Source: Acanthornis magna
Lineage: Eukaryota; Chordata; Aves; Passeriformes; Acanthizidae
DNA length: 64,000 nucleotides
Assembly: GCA_036785705.1 (NCBI GenBank)
Contig: JAWUZG010000007.1
Coordinates: 372,001 to 436,000 of the forward strand
Direction of reading: 5' to 3'
Position numbers and translations under genes: made by a program. The notes under the pieces are model-generated. The model saw nothing but the letters and a program-made list of their open reading frames with translations, was not told the DNA's origin and ran no database searches. Within the stretch, counting starts at the first letter, position 1, and the number at the start of each line of letters is the position of its first letter. Positions 41,991 to 56,152 of this stretch are shown here, piece after piece.

Positions 41991-42440
41991 AGTGTGTCCA
42001 GAGGAGGAACAGAGCTGGGGAAGGGGCTGGAGTACAAGTGCTGTGAGGAACAGCTGAGGGAGCAGGGAGCTGGGTCTGTTTTCTGGAGAAAAGGAGGATT
42101 GGGGGGACCTTATTGCTTTCTACATTGAATTGTAGGGAGATTGTAGCAAGGTGGGGATCAGCCCCTTTTCCCAAGAAACAACTGACAAGATGAGAGGAAA
42201 TGGCCTCAAGTTGCCCCAGGGCAGGATTAAATTATGTATTAGGAAAAAAAAAAATGGGCTGTAAAGCTTTGGAACAGATTCTCCAGGGAACTGGTGGAGA
42301 CACCATCCCTGGAAGTATTCAAAAAATATGTGGGTAAGGTACTTGAACACATAGTGAGTATGTTCGTCGTGTTGGGTTGATGGTTGGACTTGATAATTTT
42401 AAAAGTCTTTTCTAGCCTTTATGATTCTATAATTCTATGA
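41975..42440 (+). mobile_element. CR1 LINE 3' part, plus orientation
   Basis: About 460 bp follow the CR1 3' half: CTGGAGTGTGTCCAGAGGAG, GCAAGGTGGGGATCAGCCCC, TTGCCCCAGGGCAGGATTAA, CCCTGGAAGTATTCAAAAAA, then GTTGGACTTGATAATTTTAA and the ATGATTCTATAATTCTATGA octamer tail. Truncated at its 5' side and moderately diverged. Confidence 0.92.
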
Positions 42441-43739
42441 ACCCATGAATGTTATTTTTTACTCAATGGGATAGAAAGATTTTTTAATGGTAACATTTGT
42501 TGTAAGAGCAGGAGCACTGCCTAACACACATGACTTGCAGAATTCATTCTTTGACTCAGACAACCAGCATCTTTCCAAACTCATAAAAAATGTTTCCTAC
42601 ACGGTCAAAGGAACATCAGCAGTAGTTGAGGCACAAGCTGGGAAGAAATGAGTAACATAAGCCTTTCACCTGTGAGTCACTAGTTCAAATTCAGCTGTTG
42701 TTTTTATCAGCTAAAAGTAATTAGGATGACCATAAGATATGTTATTGACTTCTGCATCAGAAAAGTGACTATTACAAACAATTTTCTTTTGTTAAGGTTC
42801 TTTTCTGAGTCATGAAATGAGCCCTATCTGCAGATATGGTATGCCAAAGTTGAGACCTATGGGCAGACATCATGAGGAAATCTGCTTCAGCTGCTTATGC
42901 AGGTAGATGGAAATGCTGCTCTCCAGAGGTCTTGAGGGCACCTTTCATGAGCATCATATTGATCAAAATTATATAATGTTGTTTGTCTTCCATACACACA
43001 TAAACAACACTTCATTCAGTGGGTTTTGTTTGTTTGCTTCTCCTCAAATGGATAACTTTCCGGTTTCAGACTTAATGGATTTTGATGCAGGTGTGGTGTT
43101 TTGTTGTTCTTGATGATGTCGTTTTGTTTATTTCTATGTTTTCTTCTCTTGTCTCTTTTGTGTTTTGTCATAGATAGAACAATAGATGAAACACTTAGCT
43201 GAGTCCAAGCAAAAATGTTGCATATGGAAGGAATGCTAAATAATACCATGTTTTTTGTTGTGTTTGGCGTTTCTTGCGGGGGGAGGTGGGTAGGGGTGCT
43301 GATATATTTTTAAACTTCTGTGTACCAGAATCTGAGGCCGTATTTTATCCTCAAAAATTTTACTGAACAACAGTGAGATTATTTGGCAGAATATACTTTA
43401 GCACAGAACAAATAGATACAAAGTAAGAATCTTATTTCTGTGATTCCCTTGAAAATATCTAACTTCTTGTTTATTTGATTTACATTCTTCTTCATATATC
43501 ATAAACATGGAAAAATTGCAGCCTCATCTATACAGCCTTGAAAACATTGTGGAGATAGGAAGACAAGGGGTAAAAGTAACTAACAGAATAAGTAATTTGT
43601 GCTGAAGGTTTCACAGTATTTCACATCATATATTTTCAACAGCAAAGTGGTAAGTGCAGTCTAGACAAATGACAGTGAGGTGAGCTAAAAACTGGCTGGA
43701 CTGTCTGTCTCAGGCAGCTGTGATCAGCAGCACAAAATC
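42441..43739. other. AT-rich unique sequence, no feature seen
   Basis: Short open frames without known domains; no repeat family recognised. Confidence 0.5.
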
Positions 43740-44320
43740 CACCTGGGGCAGGTCACGAGGCGTGTACCCTAGCGATCAGTACCTGGGGCAATACTGTTAA
43801 CATTTTCATTAATGATCTGGATGATAGCACGGAGTGCGCCTTCAGGGATTTTGCAGATGATACAAAATTGGAAGGAGTAGCTGATACACCAGAAGGTCGT
43901 ATTGCCATCCAGACCCTGGAGAAATGGGCTGACAGGAACCTTGTGCAGCTCAGTGAGGAGATGCCAAGGGAAGGAACGAGGGAAGGAACCCTGGGAAGGA
44001 ACAAGCTGACAACAGCAGAAGCTGGAGGCTATCCGGCTGGAAAGCAGCTTTGCAGGAAAATGACCTGAGGTTCCTCGTGGGCTACCAGTTGACCACGAGC
44101 CAGCAGCATACCCTTGTGGTTCGCTCTGAACGTCAGGCAGCACTGTTTTACTCTGTGGGTGACTGAGCACTGGCAGTGGTTGCCCGGAGAAGCTGTGAAG
44201 TCTTCCACCTTGGAGATGTTAAAAATGGACATAATCTGGGGAAGTCTGCTCTAGGCATCTCCCTGCTTTGAGCAGGGATTCAGACTAATTCTTCTTCAGA
44301 GATGCCTGCCAATATTACCT
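43740..44320 (+). mobile_element. CR1 LINE fragment with reverse-transcriptase remnant
   Basis: Translation at 43795-43970 gives FINDLDDSTECAF, then FADDTKLEGVADTPEGR, then TLEKWADRN. This is the conserved CR1 reverse-transcriptase block with the F-A-D-D catalytic motif. The later part (CTGGCAGTGGTTGCCCGGAG to TTTGAGCAGGGATT) matches a CR1 3' region. Sequence between them is decayed and contains GGAAGGAA-like slippage. Confidence 0.88.
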
Positions 44321-47300
44321 GTGATACTGATTTTATGCCATAACATGTGTGTTGATATAAATATGGTGAAACTGGGTTATACATTTGCCAATCCTGTATT
44401 TTCCATGTTTGCTCTGACACTTCCATATAACTGAGATATCAAGTATCATTCCTTAGGTTAGTTGTTAAACATCTCCTATATCAAAGAAATCTGTGTGGCG
44501 ATATCCCCGTCAGGATTTAGATCTCTTCCTACTGAGTTATTTACTACAGAATAATATGGGTTCAGCTTCTATAAACCAAAGAAATAGATGGAAAGACAAA
44601 AATTCAGGAAAAGAAACAAATGAACAAGAAATACTGCTAGCAAAAGAAAAGCAATTATCTGAATGAAAATTTATTCTCTACCTATAATAGGAAAAGTTAC
44701 AGTAACTAATTTTTAATTCATTATTATCAAACTGTGCTCAGTGTTTTGACTTGTTTGTGTCTTTTAAAAGTTGTTGCAACTGTTCTTTGGAGAAAGAATT
44801 CATGTCTTCGCCCTTTTTCTTCTCTCTTTTTCTTATTTGCTGAAAGAACTCCTTTTGCCTGTGTCTGTCTCTCTAGCTACTTACCTATCTACCTACTTAT
44901 GTTTTCCTTGACATCCTGAGAGTAGGTGAGGGAAGAAATTTTCTGAAAGCCTGGTGAAAACATACAGAGTTATGTTTTTTGTGTGCTGTATTTTCTCTGC
45001 TGAATACATGCTTTATTTTTGAGCTTTGTAAATATCTTCTGACATGGTTGTAAGGGATGCTTCAAAATGCTTTAAAGAAGAGCAAGATAAATGGGTAAGT
45101 CTATGTGCAAGGCAAAAGTGAGGGGAGTGGGTAAGATGTTTATCTCATAGAAGGAGTGCTGAGCCTTCCAGGTGATCTCAAAAGATGTTGTGTGACTTGT
45201 CTTGCTGATGGTTAATAGTTAGCATAGACATCACACGTAGGAACAATCAGCTGCATTTAACCTGAGACAATTCATAATGATGAAATAAATCATGACATAG
45301 TTTAGGAAGAATGCTTTTCCACACGTGGTTGCCAGAGCTAAGTGTGACAAATTCCAGCACTAACTTTAGCTTTTTAATGTTACGGGTTTTGTCTTTTTTT
45401 TTTTTTTTTTAATATAATGTCTTAATTCTAGATGCAGCTTTCCAATAAATCATAAAATCAGGCTTCTAATAAATTCTAAAGGTAATTGGGAAGTAAAGAT
45501 ACTCACACACCAGTTAACACAGAGTGCTAATCTCTGTAATGCTGCTTTTTCAGTTCTTTTTAGTTCACTAGTCCATCTTTCTCCTCCAAAAAGCAATTAA
45601 TAGTCTCCTTCTAGCTGAATATATACTATTTGATGAAGGTACTGGGAAACAGAGTAGGCACCCAAGAAATTTGCAAAGCTAAAGAAAAGATGAGGTAGCC
45701 ATTAGAGTGATTAGCAAAACTGATTATTTGACTCACAAGGAAAAAGGAAAGGGAAAGGGAAAGGGAAAAGATATAAAAAGAAAAAAAAAAAAAACAAAAA
45801 AACCCTGTCATTACTGATAGATCTGTTAACTACAGATTTATTTGTGAATTTAAATTGGAATTTGTGAATTCTGTGAGGTACAAGCTCTATTTTCTCAAGG
45901 AGGGAGGATTGTTTCTGTATCCCCTGCCTGCAGTGATGAGTACACAATTCCTGTCCTATGGGATCTTGTAGAGTGTGATTGTGAGCATTCCATGTCCTTA
46001 CAGAAATACAGAAATATGTATTAAATAGAGTGAGAACTGGAACACCGAATCTTTAACATCAGCCTAAATATTCATAATTGTCATCATTCTTTATGATATG
46101 ATATATCGTAGAAAAGGTTTAATCTCTCTTGACAGAACTATTCTACAGAGCTTCGACTCAACATGCAGCACAGCTTTGTGCTTAAAGCGTTTGCAGGAGA
46201 AGTAGCAGAGACAGCTTTAAATCCCATGTCTGTAGGATTTATAAGCAGAAATTGGAAATATCATCTCTTACCTCTAGGGAGCACCCTAAGCTATGTAAGA
46301 CCATTGACTATTCAGAAGTGGAATTCCACTCATTCCTTAGGTTGAAACTAATCCACTTTGTAGAAAGCATTTTAATAGTCACAGATATCAAGAGCATAGA
46401 GAGAGAGGGAGGGAGAGATTAAAATCCAACCTGGTGGTCAAACCACGAGGTGGGACACCTATAACAGGCCTTGCTGGTATGCATTCACTCGGTAATTATT
46501 ATTATTAGGTAAAATATTATCAAGGTATTATTTGAATATAGAATTATTAGAACTAAAGACTTCATCTGGAATACAAACGTATGTAGGACTATAATTAAAT
46601 TTTTACAGCAGTGTGTGTAATATTGCCTTTGAAATTTACTTCACTACATGGATCCGCAGAAAGGAATGATGTAGAGTACTTTCTGCCAAAAAAGAGGCAA
46701 CGTGATATAATCCATATTCCAAAAGGAGTAATTTGTATTTGACTTGGAATGTACAAGACATTCAGATTGAAATGCTGGTTTGGGGTTTTTTTGATTGGTG
46801 TTTCTTTTTGGAATGTGGATTTTATCTGGTTACCTTTATGTTGATGAAGATTCCAGAAAAAAAAATGGAAGTAACTTCTAATCCATCTAAGGGAAAATAA
46901 ATATGTAAGTAAGTAAGTAAATATATAAATAATGTCAATGTTTTATGTGTGAAAATGAATCAAGGGGGTGAATTATTACTCATGTTAATTTTTGGCTAAG
47001 TGGTGAATAAATATTGCATTACTTCAGTTGTTGCACAATTTTTTTCCATAATAAGTATTTTATGGGTTTTCTTTATTGAAAGAAATATGAGAAGAAACAA
47101 GTACTCCAAAATCTTCTTTGATTAATTATTTAGGATGTAAAAAAATATTTCCACTTAACTTACTCCAGATGTATCCTATATCAAAAAATACTGCTGGGGA
47201 GCTAATTTTCTTTGGGCAGTACCTAGACTATTTGTTTCACTCCCTCTTAAAAAATGTGTAAATTAATCTGATCATCACGCAGAAAATCTTGTGTATTCCA

Positions 47301-49463
47301 GTTAAAGAATTATATGTTACTTCTATAGATACTGTCTGTGTGTGTTACTCAGGTATGGGCAAATACACTGACTTTCTCTTTTGGAAATATACTTTAAGAA
47401 AATCTTCATTTATTGTGGGCAGTGTAGTTCTGTAAAGTACTTTAATCTGTCAAGACTGCTGAACACAGAAATGTTGCGTGATTGATTTCAGGTGGCTACA
47501 GCTGTCAACTGAAGTGTTGGAATTTGAAATAGAATTACTTTGGTTTACAGTGATAAAATTCCATGTTGACATACCATTTACAAAACCAATGTCTGGTGAA
47601 AAGTATAGAAATAGCAAATCTTATGCAAATCAAATCATTAGTCAAAATTTACTTAAAAACAGTAAAAAATCTGACAGAAATATCCTTGGTGGCATATACG
47701 TCTCCCCAAAATTTTCATGTAAGTTGGATGGTTTTACAATTTTGTTACTTATGAAATGGCAGCCTGCGTGTTAATTGCATGAACCTATTCAGAAGCATAC
47801 ATGACTGTTTTGTATTTACTTAGTGTAATTTTTATGGGTTTAGTAGTATTTTAGTTAATTTTCTGTATAATTTTTAACAGTGCTAGCAATGAATAAATAC
47901 ACTGTGCCTTTTCTTTGTTGCTGTTGGTTTTTATTATTCCAAATATTGAATGAAAGAGGTGAATAACCTCAGCTGCTGTTAGTTAACATGAAGCTGCTTG
48001 AATTTCATCTGCTGCGTGGATCCTCTCGCCAGGTAATCGTGTGTAAGCAAAGCTTCCCAATGTACACAGCACCACATAAAAGCAGAGCAAACATACAACA
48101 AAATGCCTTTACTTAAAAGATAGCTATGGGACATAAGACAGAATCAATATTCTATTTGAGTGTAAACAGCAAACAAATACTGAAAAATCACTACAGATGC
48201 AGAAGCAATGCCTTTTTTACTGACCTTAAATTACCTCTAGCATTAAACACCAGATTTTATGTAAATAGAACTCAATGCCCTCGGGTTTAGCACTTGGAAT
48301 TTCTCAAAATCTCACTGGCAGATTGAGCAACACAACATGAATTATCAGAAACACTATTCTTTAAGACATCATCTATTATGATTGTTACTATCTCACCCGA
48401 TGGGGTCCTGCATCTAACTAGAATCTCCAGATAGTTTTATGATTACAGTCATTTAAAGTAATGGGTCTTAAGACTAAAATGCATTTTATTATAGTAAAAC
48501 ACAGAAATAAGAAATCTAAATGCAATGCGTAATAACAGAAGCATGATATTTCTCCTTTTGAGATGGTTATGCCAGCTACTACCTGTGAAAGGACTTTCCA
48601 GACCTTTGGAACAAATGAGCCTGGAGGTATAAAATAAGGTATACCATACATAAAATAAGAAAATTTGTTCACTGGCTTAATCATTTACGGTATAACAAAG
48701 TTAAGCATTCTTAATTCACACTGTTTTTTAATTTTTTCAAAAGAAATTTTCAATACTATCAACTTCATAGAAAAATCGTTGCTGTTTTCCAAGAGAAGTT
48801 TCAATATTATACCTCCAAGGATGTTTTCAGATTATTACACCTATTACTGAGAAGTAGTTCAAAGACAAAATAACAGAAAGCCAGGAACCATTTATGACAG
48901 AAATTTCAATGATTATGGCTCAGAACATCTTAAAATAGAAAAATTGCAATAATAAGTTATCTTGAAGCTTTTATTTATATACAGGTAAATCAAATGTAAT
49001 ATTACTGGAATTTAAATTGACACATTAAAACATACTTGATTTATATGAGACTAGGAGATTCCTCGAGTGAAATAAACTACTGTCTTTTCTTGCACTGCCT
49101 TGGACATTGATTCCTTAACTGCTTCCCTGAGATGAGACATAAATTTGTATCTCTGAAGTTCATAAAGATGAGATAACCTTTGGTGTGACTCATTTGGGCC
49201 ATTCATAGGCTTCTTTGAGCCTGAATTTTAACTGAATTAAAAATACATCAGGCTGAAAGAATCAGACCCGTTACATTTAAGCAGAACTAGAAAATGATGA
49301 AAATTTGAGAAAATTCATATAATGAAAACATTAATATAATTACCCCCTGTGCTGAAAAAAGGGAAAATTGCAAATAATAGATTCAAAAAGGAACAAAGAA
49401 TCAGGAAATGTAAAAGAAACAGTTGATTTTTACTATTCTGAGTTCTTTTCCTTAGCAGTTGAT
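44321..49463. other. AT-rich, gene-poor stretch
   Basis: No host gene, retroelement or RNA gene could be supported. It contains a T17 run near 45393, an AAAGGG array near 45740-45770 followed by poly(A), and a short TAAG tandem near 46905-46920. Most likely intergenic or intronic. Confidence 0.55.
45738..45800. repeat. AAAGGG-type simple repeat with adjoining A run
   Basis: Several GGAAA and GGGAAA units are followed by AGATATAAAAAG and about 15 A. It may be a decayed retroposed tail, but no body is recognisable. Confidence 0.85.
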
Positions 49464-49464
49464 T

Positions 49465-49510
49465 TGTTTTGTTTTGTTTTGTTTTGTTTTGTTTTGTTTT
49501 GTTTTGTTTT
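49465..49510. repeat. TTTTG pentanucleotide microsatellite
   Basis: About nine near-perfect GTTTT units. Confidence 0.95.
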
Positions 49511-49511
49511 G

Positions 49512-52500
49512 GGTTTATTTGTTGTTCTTGCAGTCCAGAACATTTTATTTAACTATTTCATTAGACTATTGGAGGGAGTTAAATATAAAAAGTTAATATT
49601 AACAACATCTTTTAAGAGAAAATGTTAAAACAGTGTGCTACCCAGATGAACAAAGTCACTTTCATGCAATGTCATTTAATATACTGTTTTAAAAATACAG
49701 CAAACTCCATTTTCAATGTAAAATCTACATTAGATGGAGCCTTACAGAAAGTGCTATAAGAGCTAAGCCTTGCCAATGAAGAGGCATGTCCCTGGCTATG
49801 TGCAAAAACAAAAATATAACACAGCTAATTAGTGTAAAATCAGAGAACTGGGCATTCAGATTTTTTTCTGTGGTTTAAACCACATAATTATGAATCATGG
49901 GCAAGCAGATGTATCACCCTTACTAGCAGAGGATTTTAGTGTGGGTGGGAGATTGAGTGAAACCTCAAGCTCATAAGTACAATTCCAAGTTATCTTCTGA
50001 CTGTGTGCTGCCTAAATTTGCCCTTCTCTTTTGAAGTTCTAGATGGTATACCCCAAAAAAATAACTAAAGAAAAAAAGAAAAATACATGGAACTCTAATT
50101 GATCTGCTTGGGGGAAATTGAAGACTGGGACTGAACTCAACGTAGATTTTCAAAGCTGTTGTTTCAGGCAACAATAATAGCTCAAATAATAGGAGACTTT
50201 GGCCAAATTGGAGAGTTTGGAGAATGTTTGCTAAAAAGCTTTATCATAAACATTTGCAACACAGAAAACTATTAGGAAGAAATTTAAGCTTAAGAGATTC
50301 AAACTATGCAACCAAAATTCTATACATTCCTAAATAAAAAGATAGAACCAAATTTTTTACCAAAAAGAGGCATTATCATTGAAGAAATAAACTACCAATT
50401 TGTTACATCAGGAGCAGATTTATTGCATTTATCTTTTAACAACTCTAAAAAATATGAGACTTGGAGTTTTAATATATTTTGTTGGATAATTATACAAAGC
50501 ACATGCACAAAATCATGCTGTGTGTAATACATTGTTTGATATGAACTTTTCCCTAAAAACTGGACAGACTAGAACTCAATAAAATAAATAAAGCTGATAT
50601 GAACTCAATCCATTTGTGTACCATCTGCTGTTGTATCATAAATTCTGAAATGCAAGAAAAAATACCATATCAATTAACAGCAATCAAATTTTTAAAGTTG
50701 TGGAAAAATTTACATAACAGATCTTTAAATTTTTTTTTTTTTAGATCTATTAGATCATTAAACTAAACATGAATTTAGTTGTTATTTTGTGAATAAATTT
50801 GAATCATTTTACTTGCAGTTTCAGTACTTTGGAAATAATAACATACAGTCCTTTGAATTCATATATCATAGTTTACAGCGATTAATCTTCTAAGTAGTAA
50901 TTTTGAAAGTTCTGAATTTTTAAATATACATTGTGCTGTACTATTAAAATTTAAATCCAGGAAAACAGCCATTTTTAAAACCAAGTTCCTTATAAAGAAA
51001 CATGAATATCATCATAATATAACATAAAACAACATCACCTAAACATTGATCAGTTTACACTGGCTATTAGAATGTGTCCACTCATACGGAACATGGTTCC
51101 TGAAACACACTTCTGATAAATGTAATGAGTCCAGTGAGCTAACACCTATGCAGCAAGGTGTTAGCTTCATCAGTTTGTGGAAGTGATTACAGGAGGTTGT
51201 TACCTCAAATAAGAAAAGCTAGATTTGATGACCTGGAATGGTGAAGTTCCACTAAAGTTCAAGAAATTAGTATGTCTAAATAGTAGCATAGAAATTTCTA
51301 GAAATTCTAGATGAAGATTTAATCCTGTTCTCATTCATTTCCCATTGATGAAATTATTGCAAATTTCTGCAAGATTTCCTCCTCTGTTACCCTATGTGAA
51401 GCATGAAAATAAAATGTGAAAGTTTCAATTAATCAAGATTTCGTACCAGAGAAGAAACACGAATGCTGCACTAAAGCAGTTCTGGAACTGAGTTTTGTTG
51501 TACTTCTTTTCCTCTATTGTAGCCTTTAAAGTGCTGTTGTCAGTGTTCTCCTTATTAGTTATTCAGCTAAAAATAAAAGTGCCAGGAATTAAATAGATTT
51601 TAAGCAGTGTGAAGAAGCACAACAGGACATCTGGGTAGAACTCCCTGCAGTTTGGGTGTTGTTCTGTCAGGATCTGAAAGAGGTGATCAGGAATTACAAT
51701 CACACCTTATGATGATTTTTATTTGCATTGCGTTTCTTCTGAAGAATCTGTGATACCAAAGAAAATTAAAGAAGAGTCTGACTTTACTGTCCAGAAAAGC
51801 CCTTAATGAGTATGTGATTCACTTTGCTTTTTGTGTGAGTAGACAGCACAGAGTAAAATTTTGCTCTCACCCATTCACAACAGTCAAATAAAATATGACC
51901 CAGCATCTCAGATCTTACTCTCATTTTTCTGAATAGACAGAAAAGGGAGTTTATTCTTCCCTCCCTTCAGCACAGAATAATCTCTCTGGTTTGCAGCACC
52001 AACCTCTGACAAGGAACCAGGCGAAACTCTGATGCAACCACCTCCCACCATCTGCTCCTGCATCCGTACATATGTTGTGTACACTCCCTCGCTGTGACCT
52101 GCTTCCTCTGCTGCTGCAGCACTCCCAACCCCTGCCTCTGCCCCAGCTGTTTCCAAAATGCTGTCAGCTCCATCCTCTGTCTCCTGGCTGGCAAGAAATG
52201 GCTCATGGAAGCCTGGGTTTGACTGGAGAGTAACCAGGTCATGAGTACATGGAGGCTCAACAAGCATCTGGTTAAAGCAGCAGCTGTCAGTGCACATCAT
52301 AACCTTTCCTTTTCAGCTGCCGCCGTTGCCAACTAACACAAAAATGCAGGTGTTTTAAAAGTACTCCTATTCACTGTTAAATATGGCTGAAACAGTTAAT
52401 TCACAAGTTACTGAAAAGTACTGACAGATAAAATGGTCATGTGAAACATATTTCTCAGGAAACCAAGCTAAAAATAAGATTACTGATTAATCTCATATGT

Positions 52501-55500
52501 CCAATCTCAAAATTATCCTGTAATTTTCTTAGAAGGGCAATTTTCTCTTTTCGTAACTCTCTGTTGCCACTGTATTTGAAGGGACCTTTGTTTATTTCAG
52601 CATTATGTGTAATTCAGCTCTCAGTATTTCATTTTTTTTCTGCAGTTATCGGTTTAACTTTCTTCTGCATAATTTTTTTAGATCCTGTTCTTTACTGTGC
52701 CATGTGTATATATTTTTAACATCCTTCACTTCTTGCTTGAATTGCTCTTTATATCACCTTACTTAATCATGTTGGCCTTTTGCAACCTTTTTGCTGTTTA
52801 AATTTAAACAGGAATGGTTTTCAATTGCAGTCTGTTCAAGTATTTCTTAAATATTTACCACTTCTCCTCAGTACATTTGCCATGCATTATAGAATTTCTA
52901 TCAAAATCACCCAAGGCATTTTACATTCTTTCAACTCAGCTTTACCAGAGTGAAAAAAAATAGAAATAAATTCTAAAAACCCTTGTGTATTTTTTAAAAT
53001 GCTTACCTTCTAGTGATTTTAAAATTCATTAATGCTCTATTTTCAAGTCCTAATGTTCTTTGACTTGAATTTGCTTTACATTATGGTGTTAGATTTCAGT
53101 TAAAATCTAATTAATTCAGGTCAAAGTGTCAAATCACCTGAATTTTGTCCTTATTGTGGCGCTATGGATTCGAAATAGCACAAACCGTAGCTCTTTTTCC
53201 TGGCAAAATCTCAGCCAATACTCACTATAAAATGTTTTCAGTAAATATTCCTATATATCCAAAACAATGTATCAGTATTTATATCAATGTACTTGCAGTG
53301 CAATTTCAGATACTTTAAACTTGGAAAAGTATGATTAGACCATAGCTGATTGTGGAATCGAAGTGCAAGTATGAAACACAGTTATGAAGTTTGGAAGTCA
53401 ACTATTACTTCTCTGTAGAAATACATCATATTTTATAAGAATGATTTTTTTTTTTTCTACATAGCTAGTGAGGTCTCTCTTATTCTCTATGTACTGGAAT
53501 ACTTTCTTTTCATGAACAAGACAATGAGTTACAGTAGTCTATAATTTTCACATGCAATGTAATTTCTCTTATGTGTGAATCTATTTATTTTCTTTTTTCC
53601 ATGGCTTTAACACAAATATTTTGAAGATTCATAATTCCTCAAGAGTAAGAAGAATTGTATATGACCCTGCATGAGACTCATGGCCAGATCTGAGCTTCTG
53701 TATGAAAGGAAACAGCTCTTGAAACACATGCAGAAAGTGTGTCAAAAGGATTAACACGTGATTAAGAATAATTCTATACTGTTAAATTTCAAATTGAACA
53801 AGATGGAGTGTCCTCTATTTTCATTCCATCAGAAATTAGCTTTTCCATATCCATAAAGTTCTATCCGATACACCTGGGTTTTGTGCACATTAAATTATTA
53901 CTCTTATTTAGTGAAATTATACAGCAGGTGAGTGTTACCTCAAGGCTCGAGAAAGTAAAATCCAAGTCCTGGACTCACAGGCAGTGTCTGAGGCTAGCTT
54001 CATTTGCTCAAAATGCTTTGGATGTTTATGAAGTCCCAGATTCATTTTGCGGTCTGCACAGGGTTAAATCACTCTGTGTAGGAGTGATATCCAAAGCCCC
54101 CAAGCATTTTAGGTTTGCCTAATTTTGGTGCTTTCCCTTGAAGACTTCGTGGCTTCAGGGTAGCGATGATAAATGTGAACACAAAAAGAACATTATTTAG
54201 AATTAATTTTACAACACAAGGTAATTACTACATCTTTCTATTTCTCCTCCTTCCAGAATTTTACATGCAGTAACCTAGACATGAAAAAAAAAAAAAAAAA
54301 GAGAAAGTCTAATTAATCCAGCTTGATAAAACATCAGTTTCAGCACAAATCTGGTCAAAAATAATATACTGACTCTGTAACCATAAAATAACATAACTAA
54401 TTCAGCAAAGGTCTGATATATATAATTTACCTCTCTCTGGAAGAGGTTGTAAAATATCATAAGTTTGTCATAAGTATCTATGTACTAATGTTTCAAATTG
54501 TTTGAATGGACACTTTTAGAAAATAAACAGATGCAGTATGGTTATTGAGAAAAAACCCACAACCAATTAATGCAAATTTCCGTACTCCAGAATTAAAAAA
54601 AAGCAACCCAGAAGCCGAACTTTATTATGTTGCATGCATTAAATAAGAAAATACAAATTATTAAAATACTAAACAACCTCATAAATGAAAACTTATTAGC
54701 TATCTTCTTACATGGTTATTTCAAAATGGGAATCTCATCTTCAGTAACAAAAATGCATGAGTCAGTAAAAATGAGCATGCATATTAATAAAGTCAGAAGT
54801 GAAATTACAGTATCTCACGTAACTCTATGGCATCTTGCGTTCTCTAGTTTTCTGGCTTTGGCATAGAAAGTTTATGAAATTTCTGTTTGTGATTTTTCAG
54901 TGCCCATGAAGACTCTTGGAATTCTTCCTAAAACAGATAAATGCTGTAGTCACATTAATGTACTCAATGAGCTTTAAACAGTTCTTAAATTAAATCAGAT
55001 ACACAACAACTCAATGGCTGAATTCCTTGATGGAGTGTGACTTTACTCAAGGCAAACACGTGCCCTTGCAGCACACAGGATGCAATTCCTGATGGCCCAT
55101 GCTCTGACATCCTCACAGCCAACTTCAAACCTTAAGTCCAAAGAGCATTCCTGTCCCGATCAGCTAATGACAGATGTCCATTTGCCTTTATGTTCTCAGC
55201 TAACCTTTACAGCTCTGAAACTGCCACTTGGCAGCCATGCTTCCACTTGCCTGTACAAGGAACTGGTGATCTTATCCTCTTCAGTCTCCTCTTCTTCTCC
55301 CTATTTACTTATATTCATACTTCTATCATTCCAAATAACAAAAGAAGTAGGCTTAAAATGCCATGGGATTTTCCTGAATATGTATGGAGGGGGCATAAAT
55401 CACAATACAATGTGCTTGTCATTCTAAGCAAAGACCAAGGGTCAGTGTTAAAAATTATAATCTTCATATTTCCTGAAACTTAATGCATGACTAAGCTCAA

Positions 55501-55577
55501 AGAACAGCAGTCCTTTCTCCTGATGCATGAAAAGAGCCAAATCAACAGCTGGAAAGTTTGAGTCGTCATTTTTATAG
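49512..55577. other. AT-rich, gene-poor stretch
   Basis: Apart from the GC-richer minus-strand frame at 51908-52300, no gene or repeat family is supported. Poly(T) and poly(A) runs occur near 50730 and 54283. Confidence 0.5.
51908..52300 (-). pseudogene. Unidentified 130-codon frame in a GC-richer island
   Basis: A minus-strand frame opens with MMCTDSCCFNQ and runs through an Ala/Glu-rich middle (ETAGAEAGVGSAAAAEEAG) to a basic end. The island is clearly GC-richer than its AT-rich flanks for about 400 bp, and an AATAAA lies on the same strand within it. I recognise no domain. It may be a retrocopied transcript piece, a single exon, or a chance frame. Confidence 0.25.
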
Positions 55578-56152
55578 AAACATAGAATCATAGAATCATC
55601 TAAATTGGAAAAGAACTTTAAGATCCTTGAGTCCAACTTCAAACCTAACACAATGTCGTGGTTTAACCCCAGCTTTCAACTAAGCCTCACACAGCCACTT
55701 ATCCTGGGAAACCTTTTCCTGTGTTTCACCAACCTAATCATAAACAATTTCTTCCTTATATCTAACCGGAATCTACTCTCTTTTAGTTTAAAATCTTTAA
55801 CTGCTGTTATTTCTACAAAAAAGTCTTTTGTCGTCTTTCTTGTAAGGCCCCCTTAAGTCATGAAAGGCTGCACTATGATCCTCACAGAATCCTATCTTCT
55901 CCATGCTGAGCAGCCCTAACTCTCTCCATCTGTGCTCCTAGGACAGGTATTCCATCCTGCTGATCATTTGGTGGCCCACCTCCAGACTCTCTCCAATACA
56001 TCCATGTCATTTTCATACCAAGGACTCCAGAGCTGGATGCAGTACTCCAACTTCTCTGTACCTCTAATACCCAAAATGTTGTATTTATGGCAATACTCAA
56101 CCATCCAACCCACATCTTAGTGTCTGAAGAGTTGTTTCCCACCATTCTGAAA
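55578..56152 (-). mobile_element. CR1 LINE, minus orientation
   Basis: The plus strand starts with CATAGAATCATAGAATCATC, the reversed CR1 octamer tail, then AAAGAACTTTAAGATCCTTG. Inner blocks include AATTTCTTCCTTATATCTAA, CTCTTTTAGTTTAAAATC and GGACTCCAGAGCTGGATGCA, all in the order expected for reversed CR1. A short foreign-looking piece sits at 55658-55715. Confidence 0.92.
55658..55715 (+). repeat. Short avian repeat-like piece inside CR1
   Basis: TGTCGTGGTTTAACCCCAGC followed by CAACTAAGCCTCACACAGCC resembles the beginning of a dispersed repeat, probably an LTR, that I have seen widely in bird genomes. Only about 60 bp are present here within the CR1 copy. Assignment is by memory of the motif. 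Confidence 0.35.
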
